Assembly: GCA_001423545.1 (NCBI GenBank)
Contig: LMOK01000002.1
Coordinates: 372,001-436,000, forward strand
Direction of reading: 5' to 3'
Length of the DNA stretch: 64,000 bases
Source of the DNA: Orlajensenia sp001423545
GTDB lineage: Bacteria; Actinomycetota; Actinomycetes; Actinomycetales; Microbacteriaceae
The notes beneath the pieces are model-generated. The model ran no database searches. It was not told the origin of the DNA and worked only from the letters and a program-made list of their open reading frames with translations. The position numbers and the translations under genes are program-made. Positions 1 to 11,163 of the stretch are shown here, piece by piece; the stretch's first letter is position 1; each line of letters begins with the position of its first letter.

Positions 1-992
<992 letters not shown>

Positions 993-993
<1 letters not shown>

Positions 994-1142
994 TGAACGA
1001 CTATCTCCCGAAGAGCGAGCTCGAACCCGACGATGGCGGCAAGAAGCCCGTCTCCAACACGCGCCTCGGCATCTGGCTCGCTGTCGGAGGCTTCGCCGTC
1101 TACATGATCGTCACGGGCATCATCGGCATCGTCTCGAACTAG
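993..1142 (+). CDS. Small single-pass membrane protein
   Basis: This is a 49-residue protein whose ATG overlaps the lysS stop (TGATG). The first 25 residues are hydrophilic (MNDYLPKSELEPDDGG). They are followed by one hydrophobic segment, about residues 27-47 (IWLAVGGFAVYMIVTGIIGIV), and a two-residue tail. The likely topology is N-in or N-out single pass. The overlap with lysS suggests co-translation, but no function can be assigned from sequence. It resembles short conserved Microbacteriaceae proteins found after lysS, by my recollection of the family rather than by any search. Confidence 0.7.
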
Positions 1143-1145
1143 GGC

Positions 1146-1253
1146 GAACAGGCCCGTCTGGGGCGCGAAGGTTGCGGCTGCGGGACAGGCCGAATCGCGC
1201 GTTCGCCTCGAGAACAGGCCGGATTGGCCTGTTCCCGGCGCTTCGGCCTGTTG
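1146..1253. repeat. Left nested inverted-repeat array of GAACAGGCC / GGCCTGTTC
   Basis: Five copies of a nine-base word lie between lysS and the DUF559 gene. Plus-oriented copies are at 1146-1154, 1183-1191 (one base different) and 1212-1220. Minus-oriented copies are at 1226-1234 and 1245-1253 (one base different). Copies 1212-1220 and 1226-1234 form a perfect 9-bp inverted repeat with a 5-base loop, and the outer copies can pair around it. A matching array lies on the other side of the gene at 2270-2340. Confidence 0.7.
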
Positions 1254-1347
1254 TCGCGCTTCCTCCCCAGTCCGAGCAACGCACGTCAGCCCACGCTGAT
1301 CGTCGTCGGTGCGGCCGCGTGGCTGTCACCGCTCGCAGCATGAGCGG

Positions 1348-2259
1348 ATGCAGTCAGTCAGCGCACCTCGTCTCTCGTCCTTCGCCACCCGCGCCGCAGC
1401 GCGTGAGGCAGCGCTCATCGCCGACGTGGCCGGACTCGGCCAACTCGCACTGCGCGCGCAGCTGCGCCGGCTCGGTCATACCGACGCCGCGATGCGCGAA
1501 GCCGTGGCTCGCGGCATCCTGCGACCCATCGCTCGGTCGTGGCTGGCCGCCTCGGGCGCCGAGCCCGACGCGCTGCGCGCTCTGGAGCTGCGCGGGGTTC
1601 TCGGTGGGGAGAGTGCGCTCCGCAGCATGGGCGTCTGGGTCTCCCACGACACCGGCCTCTGCGTGGCGACCCCGCACTCGGCCAGCCGCCTCCCGGCTGT
1701 CGGCGAGAACGAGTATCGCGTGCAGTCCAGGCGGAGACCGCAGGTCAACGGTGGGCGGCTCTGGCGGGTGTCGGCGATCGACGCACTCGAGCAGCTGCTG
1801 CGACACGAACCCGAGCCGCATCATGGGATCGCATCCGTCGACAGCGCTGTGCGGCACGGCTTCCTCCCGGCCCACAGAGTCGACGAGCTCTTCGAGCGCC
1901 TTCCGCGTCGGCTGAGACGCCACCGCCGAGACGTGAACGGGCTCGCCGACTCGGGAGTCGAGACGGTGCTTCGACTGGGTGCCTTGGCCCGAGGGTGGCG
2001 CGTCGAGGTGCAGGTGCACGTCTCGGGCGTCGGCCGGGTCGACCTCGTCATCGACGGTTGGCTCGTCATCGAGGTCGACGGATACAGATGGCACTCGTCT
2101 GCGCAGCAGGTCGCGCAGGATCATCGCCGCGACGCGGAATGTATCCGTCAGGGCATGCGCTATCACCGTTTCGGGTACGACCAGGTGATGGACGAGCTCG
2201 ATGGCAGCCTCGACGTCATCGGCGAGCTGCTGCGGTCTGGGCGCCCTAGCGGCTGGTGA
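1348..2259 (+). CDS. AbiEi-like / DUF559 endonuclease-fold protein
   Basis: The protein has about 303 residues. The N-terminal part (about residues 20-180) looks like the winged-helix antitoxin-type region of AbiEi-related proteins. The C-terminal 100 residues carry a DUF559 domain of the Vsr/PD-(D/E)XK fold, with GRVDLVIDGWLVIEVDGYRWH as its core and acidic residues spaced as in that fold. Proteins with this layout are common, usually single, genes in actinobacteria. Their role is unproven; nuclease or type IV toxin-antitoxin-related activity is an inference. The start is taken at ATG 1348, although an in-frame start at 1309 also exists. The gene stands alone and is bracketed by mirrored GAACAGGCC repeats. 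No partner toxin is adjacent. Confidence 0.75.
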   Translation: MQSVSAPRLSSFATRAAAREAALIADVAGLGQLALRAQLRRLGHTDAAMREAVARGILRPIARSWLAASGAEPDALRALELRGVLGGESALRSMGVWVSHDTGLCVATPHSASRLPAVGENEYRVQSRRRPQVNGGRLWRVSAIDALEQLLRHEPEPHHGIASVDSAVRHGFLPAHRVDELFERLPRRLRRHRRDVNGLADSGVETVLRLGALARGWRVEVQVHVSGVGRVDLVIDGWLVIEVDGYRWHSSAQQVAQDHRRDAECIRQGMRYHRFGYDQVMDELDGSLDVIGELLRSGRPSGW

Positions 2260-2269
2260 GGCGTGACGA

Positions 2270-2340
2270 GAACAGGCTGGGTCGTGGAAAACAGGCGCGT
2301 CTGGCCTGTTCTGGCCCGAACGGTGCGATCGAGCCTGTTC
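2270..2340. repeat. Right nested inverted-repeat array of GAACAGGC(C) / (G)GCCTGTTC
   Basis: Four copies of the word seen left of the DUF559 gene lie here. Two are plus (2270-2278, 2289-2297) and two are minus (2303-2311, 2332-2340). The inner pair AACAGGC (2290-2296) and GCCTGTT (2304-2310) forms a perfect inverted repeat with a 7-base loop, and the outer pair can close around it. The order plus, plus, minus, minus is the same as in the left array. Confidence 0.7.
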
Positions 2341-2410
2341 TCGGCGGGCGACCGGCGGCGGGCGACGGGCGGTGGGGGAGCGGCATCCGGGGCCGTAGAA
2401 TGACAGGGCT

Positions 2411-2602
2411 ATGGACAACTTCTGGGTCAACGCGCTCTGGTCGCTCACGCCGACGGTACTCGTCGGCGGCATCTTCTGGTTCATCATGCGTGCCCTCCTG
2501 CGTGCGGACCGCACCGAGCGCAAGGTCTACAGCGAGATCGAGGCCGAAGAGCGCGCCAAGCTCGGACTCGATGCGCCGCACCGCGACAAGCCCGCGGTCT
2601 GA
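2411..2602 (+). CDS. Small membrane protein upstream of cls
   Basis: This is a 63-residue protein with one hydrophobic segment (about residues 6-27, ALWSLTPTVLVGGIFWFIM). A charged cytoplasmic-looking tail follows, rich in Glu/Arg/Lys (RTERKVYSEIEAEERAK). It ends six bases before the cardiolipin synthase start, so the two are probably one transcript. It could be a membrane partner or leader for the synthase; that is inferred only from position. No domain is recognised. Confidence 0.7.
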   Translation: MDNFWVNALWSLTPTVLVGGIFWFIMRALLRADRTERKVYSEIEAEERAKLGLDAPHRDKPAV

Positions 2603-2608
2603 GCGCAG

Positions 2609-4072
2609 ATGTCGTCGACGGACCTGTCGCTTCTCGTCGTCGCGCTCCTTCTCATCATCGACTGGTCCATCCGCATCGCGGCGATCATCATCATCCCGCG
2701 GAATCGTCGCCCGACGGCCGCAACGGCCTGGCTGCTCGCCGTCTTCTTCATCCCGTACATCGGTGTGCTGCTGTTCCTGCTGATCGGCAATCCGAAGCTC
2801 CCGCGCAAGCGACGGGCGAAGCAGAAGGAGATGGATGCCTTCATCCGCGCGAACACGGATGTTCCCGAAGGGCGTCAGGCCAATGAGCAGTGGCCGGCCT
2901 GGTTCGGCTCCATCGTCGAGCTGAACTCCAACCTGAGCGCGATGCCCATGGTCGACGGCAATTCCGCACGTCTGATCGCCAGTTATCAGGGCTCGATCGA
3001 CGCCATGACGGCCGAGATCGCGACGGCCCGCAAGTACGTGCACGTCGAGTTCTACATCCTCTCGTGCGACCAGACGACCGCCGGCTTCTTCGATGCCCTC
3101 GAGGCGGCGGTCGGGCGAGGCGTGAAGGTACGGGTGCTGCTTGACCACTGGGCCTCATCGCACACCCGCGACTACAAGTCGACGCTCAAGCGCCTCACGG
3201 CCATGGGCGCCGAGTGGTACCTGATGCTGCCGGTGCAGCCGCTCAAGGGCAACAACCAGCGGCTCGACCTGCGCAACCACCGCAAGATCCTGGTGGTCGA
3301 CGGCCGCACGGCGTTCGTGGGGTCGCAGAACCTCATCGATCGCACCTACAACAAGAAGTCGAACATCAAGCGCGGCCTCAAGTGGCAGGAGCTCGTCGCC
3401 CGCGTCGACGGGCCCGTCGTCGACGCCCTCAACCTCATCTTCATCACCGACTGGTTCATCGAGTCCGACGTGCTGCTCGAGAAGGAGGCGGAGGTGCTCG
3501 AGTCCATCGACGATCCTCGCCTGCTCGAGTGCCAGGTGGTGCCGAGCGGCCCCGGATTCGCCGGTGAGAACAACCTCAGGCTCTTCCTCGCGCTGCTCTA
3601 CAACGCGCAGGAGCGCATCGTCATCACGAGCCCGTACTTCGTGCCCGACGAGGCGATGCTCTACGCGATCACCACGGCGGTGCAGCGCGGCGTGGCCGTC
3701 GACCTGTTCGTCTCGGAGATCGGAGACCAGGCCCTGGTCTGGCACGCGCAGCGCTCGTACTACGAGGCGCTGCTGCGCAGCGGCGTGCGCATCTACATGT
3801 ACAAGGCGCCGTACATCCTGCACGCGAAGCACTTCACCGTCGACGAGGACGTCGCCGTGATCGGCTCGAGCAACATGGACATGCGCTCCTTCGGCCTCAA
3901 CATGGAGGTCTCGCTGATGGTGCGCGGCAAGAGCTTCGTGCAGGAGATGCGCGCCGTCGAGGACGACTACCGTGCCGCCAGCAAGGAGCTCACACTCGAG
4001 GACTGGATGAAGCAGCCGCTGCGGTCCACCGTGCTCGACAACCTCGCACGGCTCACGAGCGCGCTGCAGTGA
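2609..4072 (+). CDS. cls: Cardiolipin synthase (PLD family), copy 1
   Basis: This condenses phosphatidylglycerol to cardiolipin at the membrane. The 487-residue protein has two N-terminal membrane segments (about residues 5-27 and 38-58, the PLDc_N region) and then two phospholipase-D domains. Both catalytic HxKxxxxD motifs are intact: HRKILVVD starting near residue 224 and HAKHFTVD near residue 405. The length is normal for bacterial Cls. A second full-length paralogue lies at 37167-38639 in the same window, with the same layout and near-identical motif wording. The gene follows a small membrane protein by six bases. Confidence 0.95.
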   Translation: MSSTDLSLLVVALLLIIDWSIRIAAIIIIPRNRRPTAATAWLLAVFFIPYIGVLLFLLIGNPKLPRKRRAKQKEMDAFIRANTDVPEGRQANEQWPAWFGSIVELNSNLSAMPMVDGNSARLIASYQGSIDAMTAEIATARKYVHVEFYILSCDQTTAGFFDALEAAVGRGVKVRVLLDHWASSHTRDYKSTLKRLTAMGAEWYLMLPVQPLKGNNQRLDLRNHRKILVVDGRTAFVGSQNLIDRTYNKKSNIKRGLKWQELVARVDGPVVDALNLIFITDWFIESDVLLEKEAEVLESIDDPRLLECQVVPSGPGFAGENNLRLFLALLYNAQERIVITSPYFVPDEAMLYAITTAVQRGVAVDLFVSEIGDQALVWHAQRSYYEALLRSGVRIYMYKAPYILHAKHFTVDEDVAVIGSSNMDMRSFGLNMEVSLMVRGKSFVQEMRAVEDDYRAASKELTLEDWMKQPLRSTVLDNLARLTSALQ

Positions 4073-4182
4073 TGTAGCTCGAAGAGGTCGGGACGAAAGT
4101 CTGCGGCCGAAGCGCTCCCGGGTGCGAGTCGGGCGGTCGCTTCGCTCGGCCCTCTGCGAGCGGGCAGGGGGCGATCCGGTCG

Positions 4183-5163
4183 CTACGACCGCGGCTTCAG
4201 CCTGACCGTCGGCATCTCGGGCGCGGGGAGCGCACGGCCGTCGTAGTCGACGATGCCGAAGCGGCCTCCGGGGTCACGGTGGGTGATCGCATCCGTCTGC
4301 CAGTCGCTCCGGAACTGCTCGATCTCGTCGTGCGTGCGTCCGATGAAGTTCCACCACATGATGAAGCGCTCGCCGAAGGGCTCTCCACCGAGCAGCAGTG
4401 CCCGCGCACCCGCCTCGCCTGCGGTCACCGTCACCGACTCGCGCCCCGGGGTCAGGAACGCGAGCTCGGTGCGCGCGACGTCGACACCGTCGACGGTGAG
4501 CGGGCCGACGTCGACGAGGAGGCCGTGCTCGAAGGCGGTGTCGAGGGGCAGCTCCGCCCGTCCGAACGGCGGGAGGTCGAGTTGGGCGCCGAGCAGGGGA
4601 GTGAAGACCGAGGCGTCGGTGGACACCCCGGCGATGGCGCCGACGAACACCTGCAGGGCGGCATCCGCCACCGTGGTCGTGACGGCCGTGTGCCTTTCGA
4701 AGAACGGTTCGCCGTGGCGGACGTGATCGGGGAGCACGATCCAGAGCTGCACGCCGTGCAGTCGGGTGGCGTCGCCGAACGACACCTCGGAGTGCGAGAT
4801 GCCACGGCCGGCCGTCATCAGGTTGAGCTCGCCGGGGTGGATGCGCCCGAGCGTCCCGACGCTGTCGCGGTGCTCGATCTCGCCGCCGAAGAGCCAGCTG
4901 GCGGTCTGGAGTCCGGTGTGCGGATGCGGCGGCACGACCATGCTGTCGGAGTCACCGGGTCCGTAGTGGTCGGCGAAGCACCAGGCGCCGATGGTGGGGC
5001 GGCCGCGCTGCGGGAGGGTGCGGTGCACCTTCATGGCGCGAGGACCACCGAGGGGCACCTCGCGCGCCTCGAGGATCTGCACCCCGGACGTCACGGTTCC
5101 GATGGCTGCGGCGGACGACTCGTCGAGGATGAGCTCGTCGGGGTGCTTCTCCAGGTTGCTCAT
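4183..5163 (-). CDS. Pirin family protein
   Basis: This is a 326-residue bicupin. The N-terminal pirin half contains the hallmark metal-site wording PHPHTGLQTASWLF and HRDSVGTLGRIHPGELNLMTAGRG, which gives the His/His/His/Glu ligands of the cupin iron site. ISHSE follows, and a C-terminal pirin domain covers about residues 190-300. Family members act as quercetinase-like dioxygenases or as redox-sensing regulators; the role here is unknown. It is a single gene, convergent with cls. The next gene, a lipoprotein, is divergent with a 59-bp gap. Confidence 0.9.
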   Translation of the reverse strand: MSNLEKHPDELILDESSAAAIGTVTSGVQILEAREVPLGGPRAMKVHRTLPQRGRPTIGAWCFADHYGPGDSDSMVVPPHPHTGLQTASWLFGGEIEHRDSVGTLGRIHPGELNLMTAGRGISHSEVSFGDATRLHGVQLWIVLPDHVRHGEPFFERHTAVTTTVADAALQVFVGAIAGVSTDASVFTPLLGAQLDLPPFGRAELPLDTAFEHGLLVDVGPLTVDGVDVARTELAFLTPGRESVTVTAGEAGARALLLGGEPFGERFIMWWNFIGRTHDEIEQFRSDWQTDAITHRDPGGRFGIVDYDGRALPAPEMPTVRLKPRS

Positions 5164-5222
5164 GGGGGCATCCTATTGCGCGCTTCTCCCACGCGATCGG
5201 ACGCCGAGCGTAGGCTGGCCGC

Positions 5223-5660
5223 ATGATCGGAGCCAGGAGGATCGCGCGGCTCGCCGCATCCGTCGCCATCGTGGTCGCAGCCGGGCTCGCGCTCGCAGCC
5301 TGCAGTGGCGCCGGCGCACAATCGGGCAACGCGGTCGAGAACTACGCGGGCGGCCCCAAGGGCGTCGCAGACCGCGGCGGAAGCGAGCTGCAGCCCTTCG
5401 CCTCGTGGCTCGACGGGGGCGACCAGATCGCGCTGACGCTCTACGGCAGCTCGGGATGCCCGCCCGTGGGAGACACGATGCGCGTCGCGTCGTCGAACTC
5501 GCTCGTCGTCTCGGTCGTTCCCATCCCTCCCGACCAGGCGTGCACGGCCGACTACGCGCCCCACACCACGGTGTTCGCGACTCCCGACGACGTGACGACA
5601 TCGTCGGACGTGAGCATCAGGGTCGACGATCAGAGCATCACGCTGAAGGCGATGCGCTAG
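5223..5660 (+). CDS. Putative lipoprotein of unknown function
   Basis: This 145-residue protein has a lipoprotein signal peptide: positive start (MIGARRIAR), a hydrophobic stretch, and lipobox LAAC with the lipidated Cys near residue 26. The mature part is about 115 residues, has two further Cys, and shows the pattern seen in small actinobacterial secreted proteins (SGCPPVGDTMRV, then QACTADYAPHTTVF). No catalytic motif is visible. It is expected on the outer face of the cytoplasmic membrane. It is divergent from pirin. Confidence 0.75.
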   Translation: MIGARRIARLAASVAIVVAAGLALAACSGAGAQSGNAVENYAGGPKGVADRGGSELQPFASWLDGGDQIALTLYGSSGCPPVGDTMRVASSNSLVVSVVPIPPDQACTADYAPHTTVFATPDDVTTSSDVSIRVDDQSITLKAMR

Positions 5661-5706
5661 GACTCACCTCCGGTGAGCGGGCAGGCGAACTGAGCCGCGG
5701 CATCCG

Positions 5707-5937
5707 TCACCGCCTGAGCACGAAGAGGTCGCCGATCTCGCAGTCGAGCGCCCGGCAGACGGCCTCGAGGGTGGAGAAACGGATGGCGCGGGCGCGATCG
5801 TTCTTCATCACGCTGAGGTTCACGACGCTGACCCCCACGAGCTCGCTCAGTCGGGTGAGGGTCATGCTCCGGGCGGCGAGCAGTTCATCGAGTCGGCAGT
5901 GCACCGCCCCGGACTCGGGAGTCTCGGCCGGCGCCAT
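5707..5937 (-). CDS. Small Xre/Cro-type HTH regulator
   Basis: The 76-residue protein is almost entirely one helix-turn-helix domain (MTLTRLSELVGVSVVNLSVM, then FSTLEAVCRALDCEIGDLF), of the HTH_26/YozG type that is usually found beside DUF2975 membrane proteins. Its ATG overlaps the DUF2975 stop (ATGA), so the two are translated together. It probably binds the palindrome at 6565-6600 in the shared promoter and regulates its own operon. The target range beyond that is unknown. Confidence 0.88.
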   Translation of the reverse strand: MAPAETPESGAVHCRLDELLAARSMTLTRLSELVGVSVVNLSVMKNDRARAIRFSTLEAVCRALDCEIGDLFVLRR

Positions 5938-6554
5938 CAGACGAGGCCGACGGTGTCGCGCTGCACGCGCTCACCCACGCCGAAGACCGTGCCGGCCAGT
6001 GCGACGATGAAGCCGATGATCACGATGTCCAGGGGTGCCGCCGCCAGGTAGACGTTGTCGAAGGTGCGGTCGCTGATGCGCGCGAAGGCTCCGTTGGCCG
6101 CCATGTTGCCGAAGAACGGTGCGACGAGGCAGGCGGCGAATGCCGTGAATCCGGCGACCCCCACGAGCACGGTGTTGGTGCGGCTGAAGACGGCACCGGT
6201 GGTCATGTTGCGGATCAGCCAGATGAGGCAGGCGACGACGATGACCACCGCAGCGGCGATCACGATCTGCTGGATGATGAGGGAGGCGAGGGACGCCACC
6301 GGCAGGGACGGCGCCGTGATGAGCGCGCGATCGAGCTCGACTGTCGCATCCGTCCCATTCGGTCCGATCGGGGCCTGCGCCTCGGTTCCGGCGAACTCCG
6401 CGAGCACCGAGACGTTGCGATTGGGCAGTACTTCTATGATGCGGGCGACGGATGCCCAGACCGCCCACACCGCGATCGCAGCGCCGGCGACGGCGAAGGC
6501 CCAGAGCCCGATGCGGTCCCCCCGGCTCGGGACGTGCTTCTCGGTGCTGCTCAT
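5937..6554 (-). CDS. DUF2975 family membrane protein
   Basis: This 205-residue protein has four predicted transmembrane segments (about residues 18-38, 85-112, 125-145, 170-192), the layout of DUF2975. An extracytoplasmic loop lies between segments 1 and 2. It is the first gene of a two-gene minus-strand operon, with the HTH gene overlapping by four bases. DUF2975/HTH pairs are widespread in Gram-positive bacteria. The membrane protein may modulate the regulator, but that is an inference from constant pairing and not shown by sequence. Confidence 0.85.
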   Translation of the reverse strand: MSSTEKHVPSRGDRIGLWAFAVAGAAIAVWAVWASVARIIEVLPNRNVSVLAEFAGTEAQAPIGPNGTDATVELDRALITAPSLPVASLASLIIQQIVIAAAVVIVVACLIWLIRNMTTGAVFSRTNTVLVGVAGFTAFAACLVAPFFGNMAANGAFARISDRTFDNVYLAAAPLDIVIIGFIVALAGTVFGVGERVQRDTVGLV

Positions 6555-6564
6555 CGTCTGCTCC

Positions 6565-6600
6565 TAACGATTATCGATAACAACGATAATCGATACGTTA
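6565..6600. promoter_or_regulatory. Palindromic operator/promoter of the DUF2975-HTH operon
   Basis: An AT-rich palindrome lies 10 bases upstream of the DUF2975 start. Its arms are CGATTATCG (6568-6576) and CGATAATCG (6584-6592), perfect complements spaced by 7 bases. An outer TAACG (6565-6569) pairs with CGTTA (6596-6600). It is the only AT-rich patch in the neighbourhood and is positioned to cover the operon promoter. Autoregulation by the HTH protein is inferred. Confidence 0.7.
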
Positions 6601-6750
6601 GGCGCATGACTCATGGATGTCAACGGTCGGGCACACAGCCATCCGTCAGGCTCCGTGCGCCGAGGGCGAACACCGCCATTTCGGCGCGGATCGCTGGCTA
6701 CTCTCTTTTTATCGGCACCGCATCCGCGCGTGGCGCCGAGAGGAGTAGAG

Positions 6751-9276
<2,526 letters not shown>

Positions 9277-9294
9277 AAGAAGAGCATCATCAGC

Positions 9295-9327
9295 GAGGGG
9301 TCGGGCGTTCGGGTCGCCCGGCCCCTC
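9295..9327 (+). terminator. Rho-independent terminator after clpC
   Basis: The hairpin has arms GAGGGGTCGGGCG and CGCCCGGCCCCTC (one internal mismatch) around a 7-base TTCGGGT loop, followed by TTCTGT. It starts 19 bases after the clpC stop. Confidence 0.85.
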
Positions 9328-9395
9328 TTCTGTCCCCGCCGGCGGACTCGCACTGAGAAGCGGAGACGGCTGCAGGGGATCATTAGGCTGGAGAG

Positions 9396-9902
9396 GTGAC
9401 CGACCTCCACGTGCGCCGTGCCCGCACGAGCGACATCCCCCACATCGTCCGGCTCGTCGAGCCCCTCGTGCAGAGCGGCATCCTGTTGGGCAAGGAACGT
9501 GTCGTGCTCTACGAGTCGGTGCAGGAGTTCCGCATCGCTGAGTCGCCCGATGGCGAGGTCGTCGGCTGCGGAGCACTGCACGTCATGTGGGAGGACCTCG
9601 GTGAGGTGCGCACCCTCGCCGCCGCCCCCGAGTGGCTCCGTCGCGGCGTCGGCCACGCGCTGCTCGACGTGCTGGAGGCCGATGCCCGTGAGCTCGGTCT
9701 CTCCCGGCTGTTCTGCCTCACCTTCGAGGTGCCGTTCTTCGAGCGCCACGGCTTCGAGGACATGGGCACCGAGACCGTCGACCCCGCCGTGTACGCCGAG
9801 CTCGTGCGCTCGCGCGACGATGGCGTGGCCGAGTTCCTCGACCTCGCCCGCGTGAAACCGAACACCCTCGGCAACACGCGCATGCTCAAGCTCCTGCGCT
9901 GA
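9396..9902 (+). CDS. argA: Amino-acid N-acetyltransferase (short ArgA-type NAGS)
   Basis: This 168-residue GNAT protein matches the short actinobacterial N-acetylglutamate synthase type, which lacks the amino-acid-kinase domain of E. coli ArgA. It acetylates glutamate in the first step of arginine synthesis. The acetyl-CoA loop is RRGVGHALLDVL (about residues 79-90), and FFERHGFEDM is the usual GNAT C-terminal strand. The GTG start at 9396 is preceded by GGAGAG. It stands alone. A general GNAT role cannot be fully excluded, but the wording (LLGKERVVLYESVQEF, VKPNTLGNTRMLKL) is typical of this subgroup. Confidence 0.8.
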   Translation: MTDLHVRRARTSDIPHIVRLVEPLVQSGILLGKERVVLYESVQEFRIAESPDGEVVGCGALHVMWEDLGEVRTLAAAPEWLRRGVGHALLDVLEADARELGLSRLFCLTFEVPFFERHGFEDMGTETVDPAVYAELVRSRDDGVAEFLDLARVKPNTLGNTRMLKLLR

Positions 9903-9914
9903 CGACGGGTGAAA

Positions 9915-9940
9915 GGCATCCGTCGACGAGAACGGATGCC
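9915..9940 (+). terminator. Hairpin after argA built from the GGCATCCG motif
   Basis: A perfect 9-bp inverted repeat, GGCATCCGT (9915-9923) and ACGGATGCC (9932-9940), has an 8-base loop and starts 12 bases after the stop. There is no strong T-run. The arms are copies of the heptamer that is enriched throughout the core DNA. Confidence 0.5.
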
Positions 9941-10021
9941 GCTGCTGCGAGTTCCTGAGAGGGTGGCGGCGCGCCGCGGCGCCTCACCCTCGCTCGGGGT
10001 GCAGGTGCCTACCCTGTCGGT

Positions 10022-10663
10022 ATGTCGACGCTCAAGCATCCAGTCGGCCCCCAGTCGAGCAAGGTGTACTGGCGCCGGCGCCTCATTGTCGGTCTCGGCC
10101 TGATCGCCGTCATCGTCGCCATCATCCTGATCGTTGTTCGCCCGGGCTCCAGCTCGGGAGAGCCGAACGAGCAGAAGAATCCAGCCCCGGCCTCCACGAG
10201 TACCGAGAAGCCTGCCGCCGACGCGACGGCCATCCCGACGGATGCCGTCGACGCGAAGGGCGCAGCCTGCTCCGACGACGACCTCACGGTGAAGGCCATC
10301 ACCGACCTCGACTCCTATGCGGCCGATCAGAAGCCGCAGCTCTCGCTCAGCATCACGAACACGGGCTCGAAGGCGTGCGTCGTGAACGCGGGCAGCTCCC
10401 AGCAGGTGTTCACGATCACCAGCGGCGACGAGGTGTACTGGCTGTCGACCGACTGCCAGAAGGATGCCGTCGATGCTGAGGTCACCCTCAAGCCGAACGT
10501 TCCGATCGGGTCGTCTGCACCGCTCACCTGGGATCGAACGCGCTCCTCGGCCGACACCTGCGACGGCGACCGCGAGGTCGTTCCCGCGGGCGGCGCCTCC
10601 TACAAGCTGACGGTGACTGTCGGCAATGTGACCAGCGAGCCCACGCAGTTCCTGCTCAACTGA
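10022..10663 (+). CDS. Membrane-anchored extracytoplasmic protein of unknown function
   Basis: The 213-residue protein has a short basic N-terminus, one transmembrane segment (about residues 24-43, LIVGLGLIAVIVAIILIVV), a Pro/Ala/Thr/Ser/Glu linker (about 45-80) and a beta-rich outer domain of about 125 residues containing four Cys (CSDDD, KACVV, TDCQK, DTCDG). The domain reads like an Ig-like or BsuPI/DUF4232-type beta sandwich (LSLSITNTGSKACVV). It is probably exported and disulfide-bonded. It has its own ATG at 10022 and no close partner gene; function unknown. Confidence 0.7.
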   Translation: MSTLKHPVGPQSSKVYWRRRLIVGLGLIAVIVAIILIVVRPGSSSGEPNEQKNPAPASTSTEKPAADATAIPTDAVDAKGAACSDDDLTVKAITDLDSYAADQKPQLSLSITNTGSKACVVNAGSSQQVFTITSGDEVYWLSTDCQKDAVDAEVTLKPNVPIGSSAPLTWDRTRSSADTCDGDREVVPAGGASYKLTVTVGNVTSEPTQFLLN

Positions 10664-10694
10664 GACCCGCTCGAGCAGCTACTACCCTTGAGGC

Positions 10695-11132
10695 ATGCCC
10701 TCAGCGTCTCCGAAGAAGTCGAAGAAGTCCTCGAAATCCGCGGCTCCTGCTGCGGCCGCCTTCCGCTCTCAGGCGCTCGCCGAGGCGCTCGAGCACCAGG
10801 ACATGGCCGCCGTGGCGCTGGCGTTGCGGAACGGCAACACCGTGGTGCCGCTGCTGAAGCCGGGTCCACGTGACAACCCGCTCGACGGCGGCGAGGTCTG
10901 GACCTATCGCTCGCCCGAGACCGGCGAGGTGGCCCTCCTGCTGTTCAGCGACGCGGCGAACAAGCCCGCGAATCTGCCGCCCGCCGTCGGCCTGCAGTCT
11001 CCGGTGTGGCTGAGGGCATTCCTCGGGGCCAACGCCGAGCTCATCACCACCGTGTTCTTCGACATCGCCGGGCCGCATCCGATGCAGGCGACTCCGGCCG
11101 AGATCCTGCGCGTGCTCGACGTCGAGGCGTAG
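10695..11132 (+). CDS. SseB-like protein
   Basis: The 145-residue protein has a Lys/Ser/Ala-rich head (residues 1-25) followed by a domain that resembles the SseB N-terminal domain: VVPLLKPGP, then EVALLLFSDAANKP, and TPAEILRVLDVEA at the end. SseB-type domains are small cytoplasmic modules of unclear function that often occur in actinobacterial genomes. It is convergent with radA, with only 31 bp between stops. Confidence 0.6.
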   Translation: MPSASPKKSKKSSKSAAPAAAAFRSQALAEALEHQDMAAVALALRNGNTVVPLLKPGPRDNPLDGGEVWTYRSPETGEVALLLFSDAANKPANLPPAVGLQSPVWLRAFLGANAELITTVFFDIAGPHPMQATPAEILRVLDVEA

Positions 11133-11163
11133 GCCAGGTAACTCGAGGCCTCGACGCGTCGTC

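Noticed and set aside
6600..6750. Upstream extension of ClpC to 6613
   Set aside because: The extra 46 residues lack Clp_N similarity, and AGGAG directly precedes ATG 6751.
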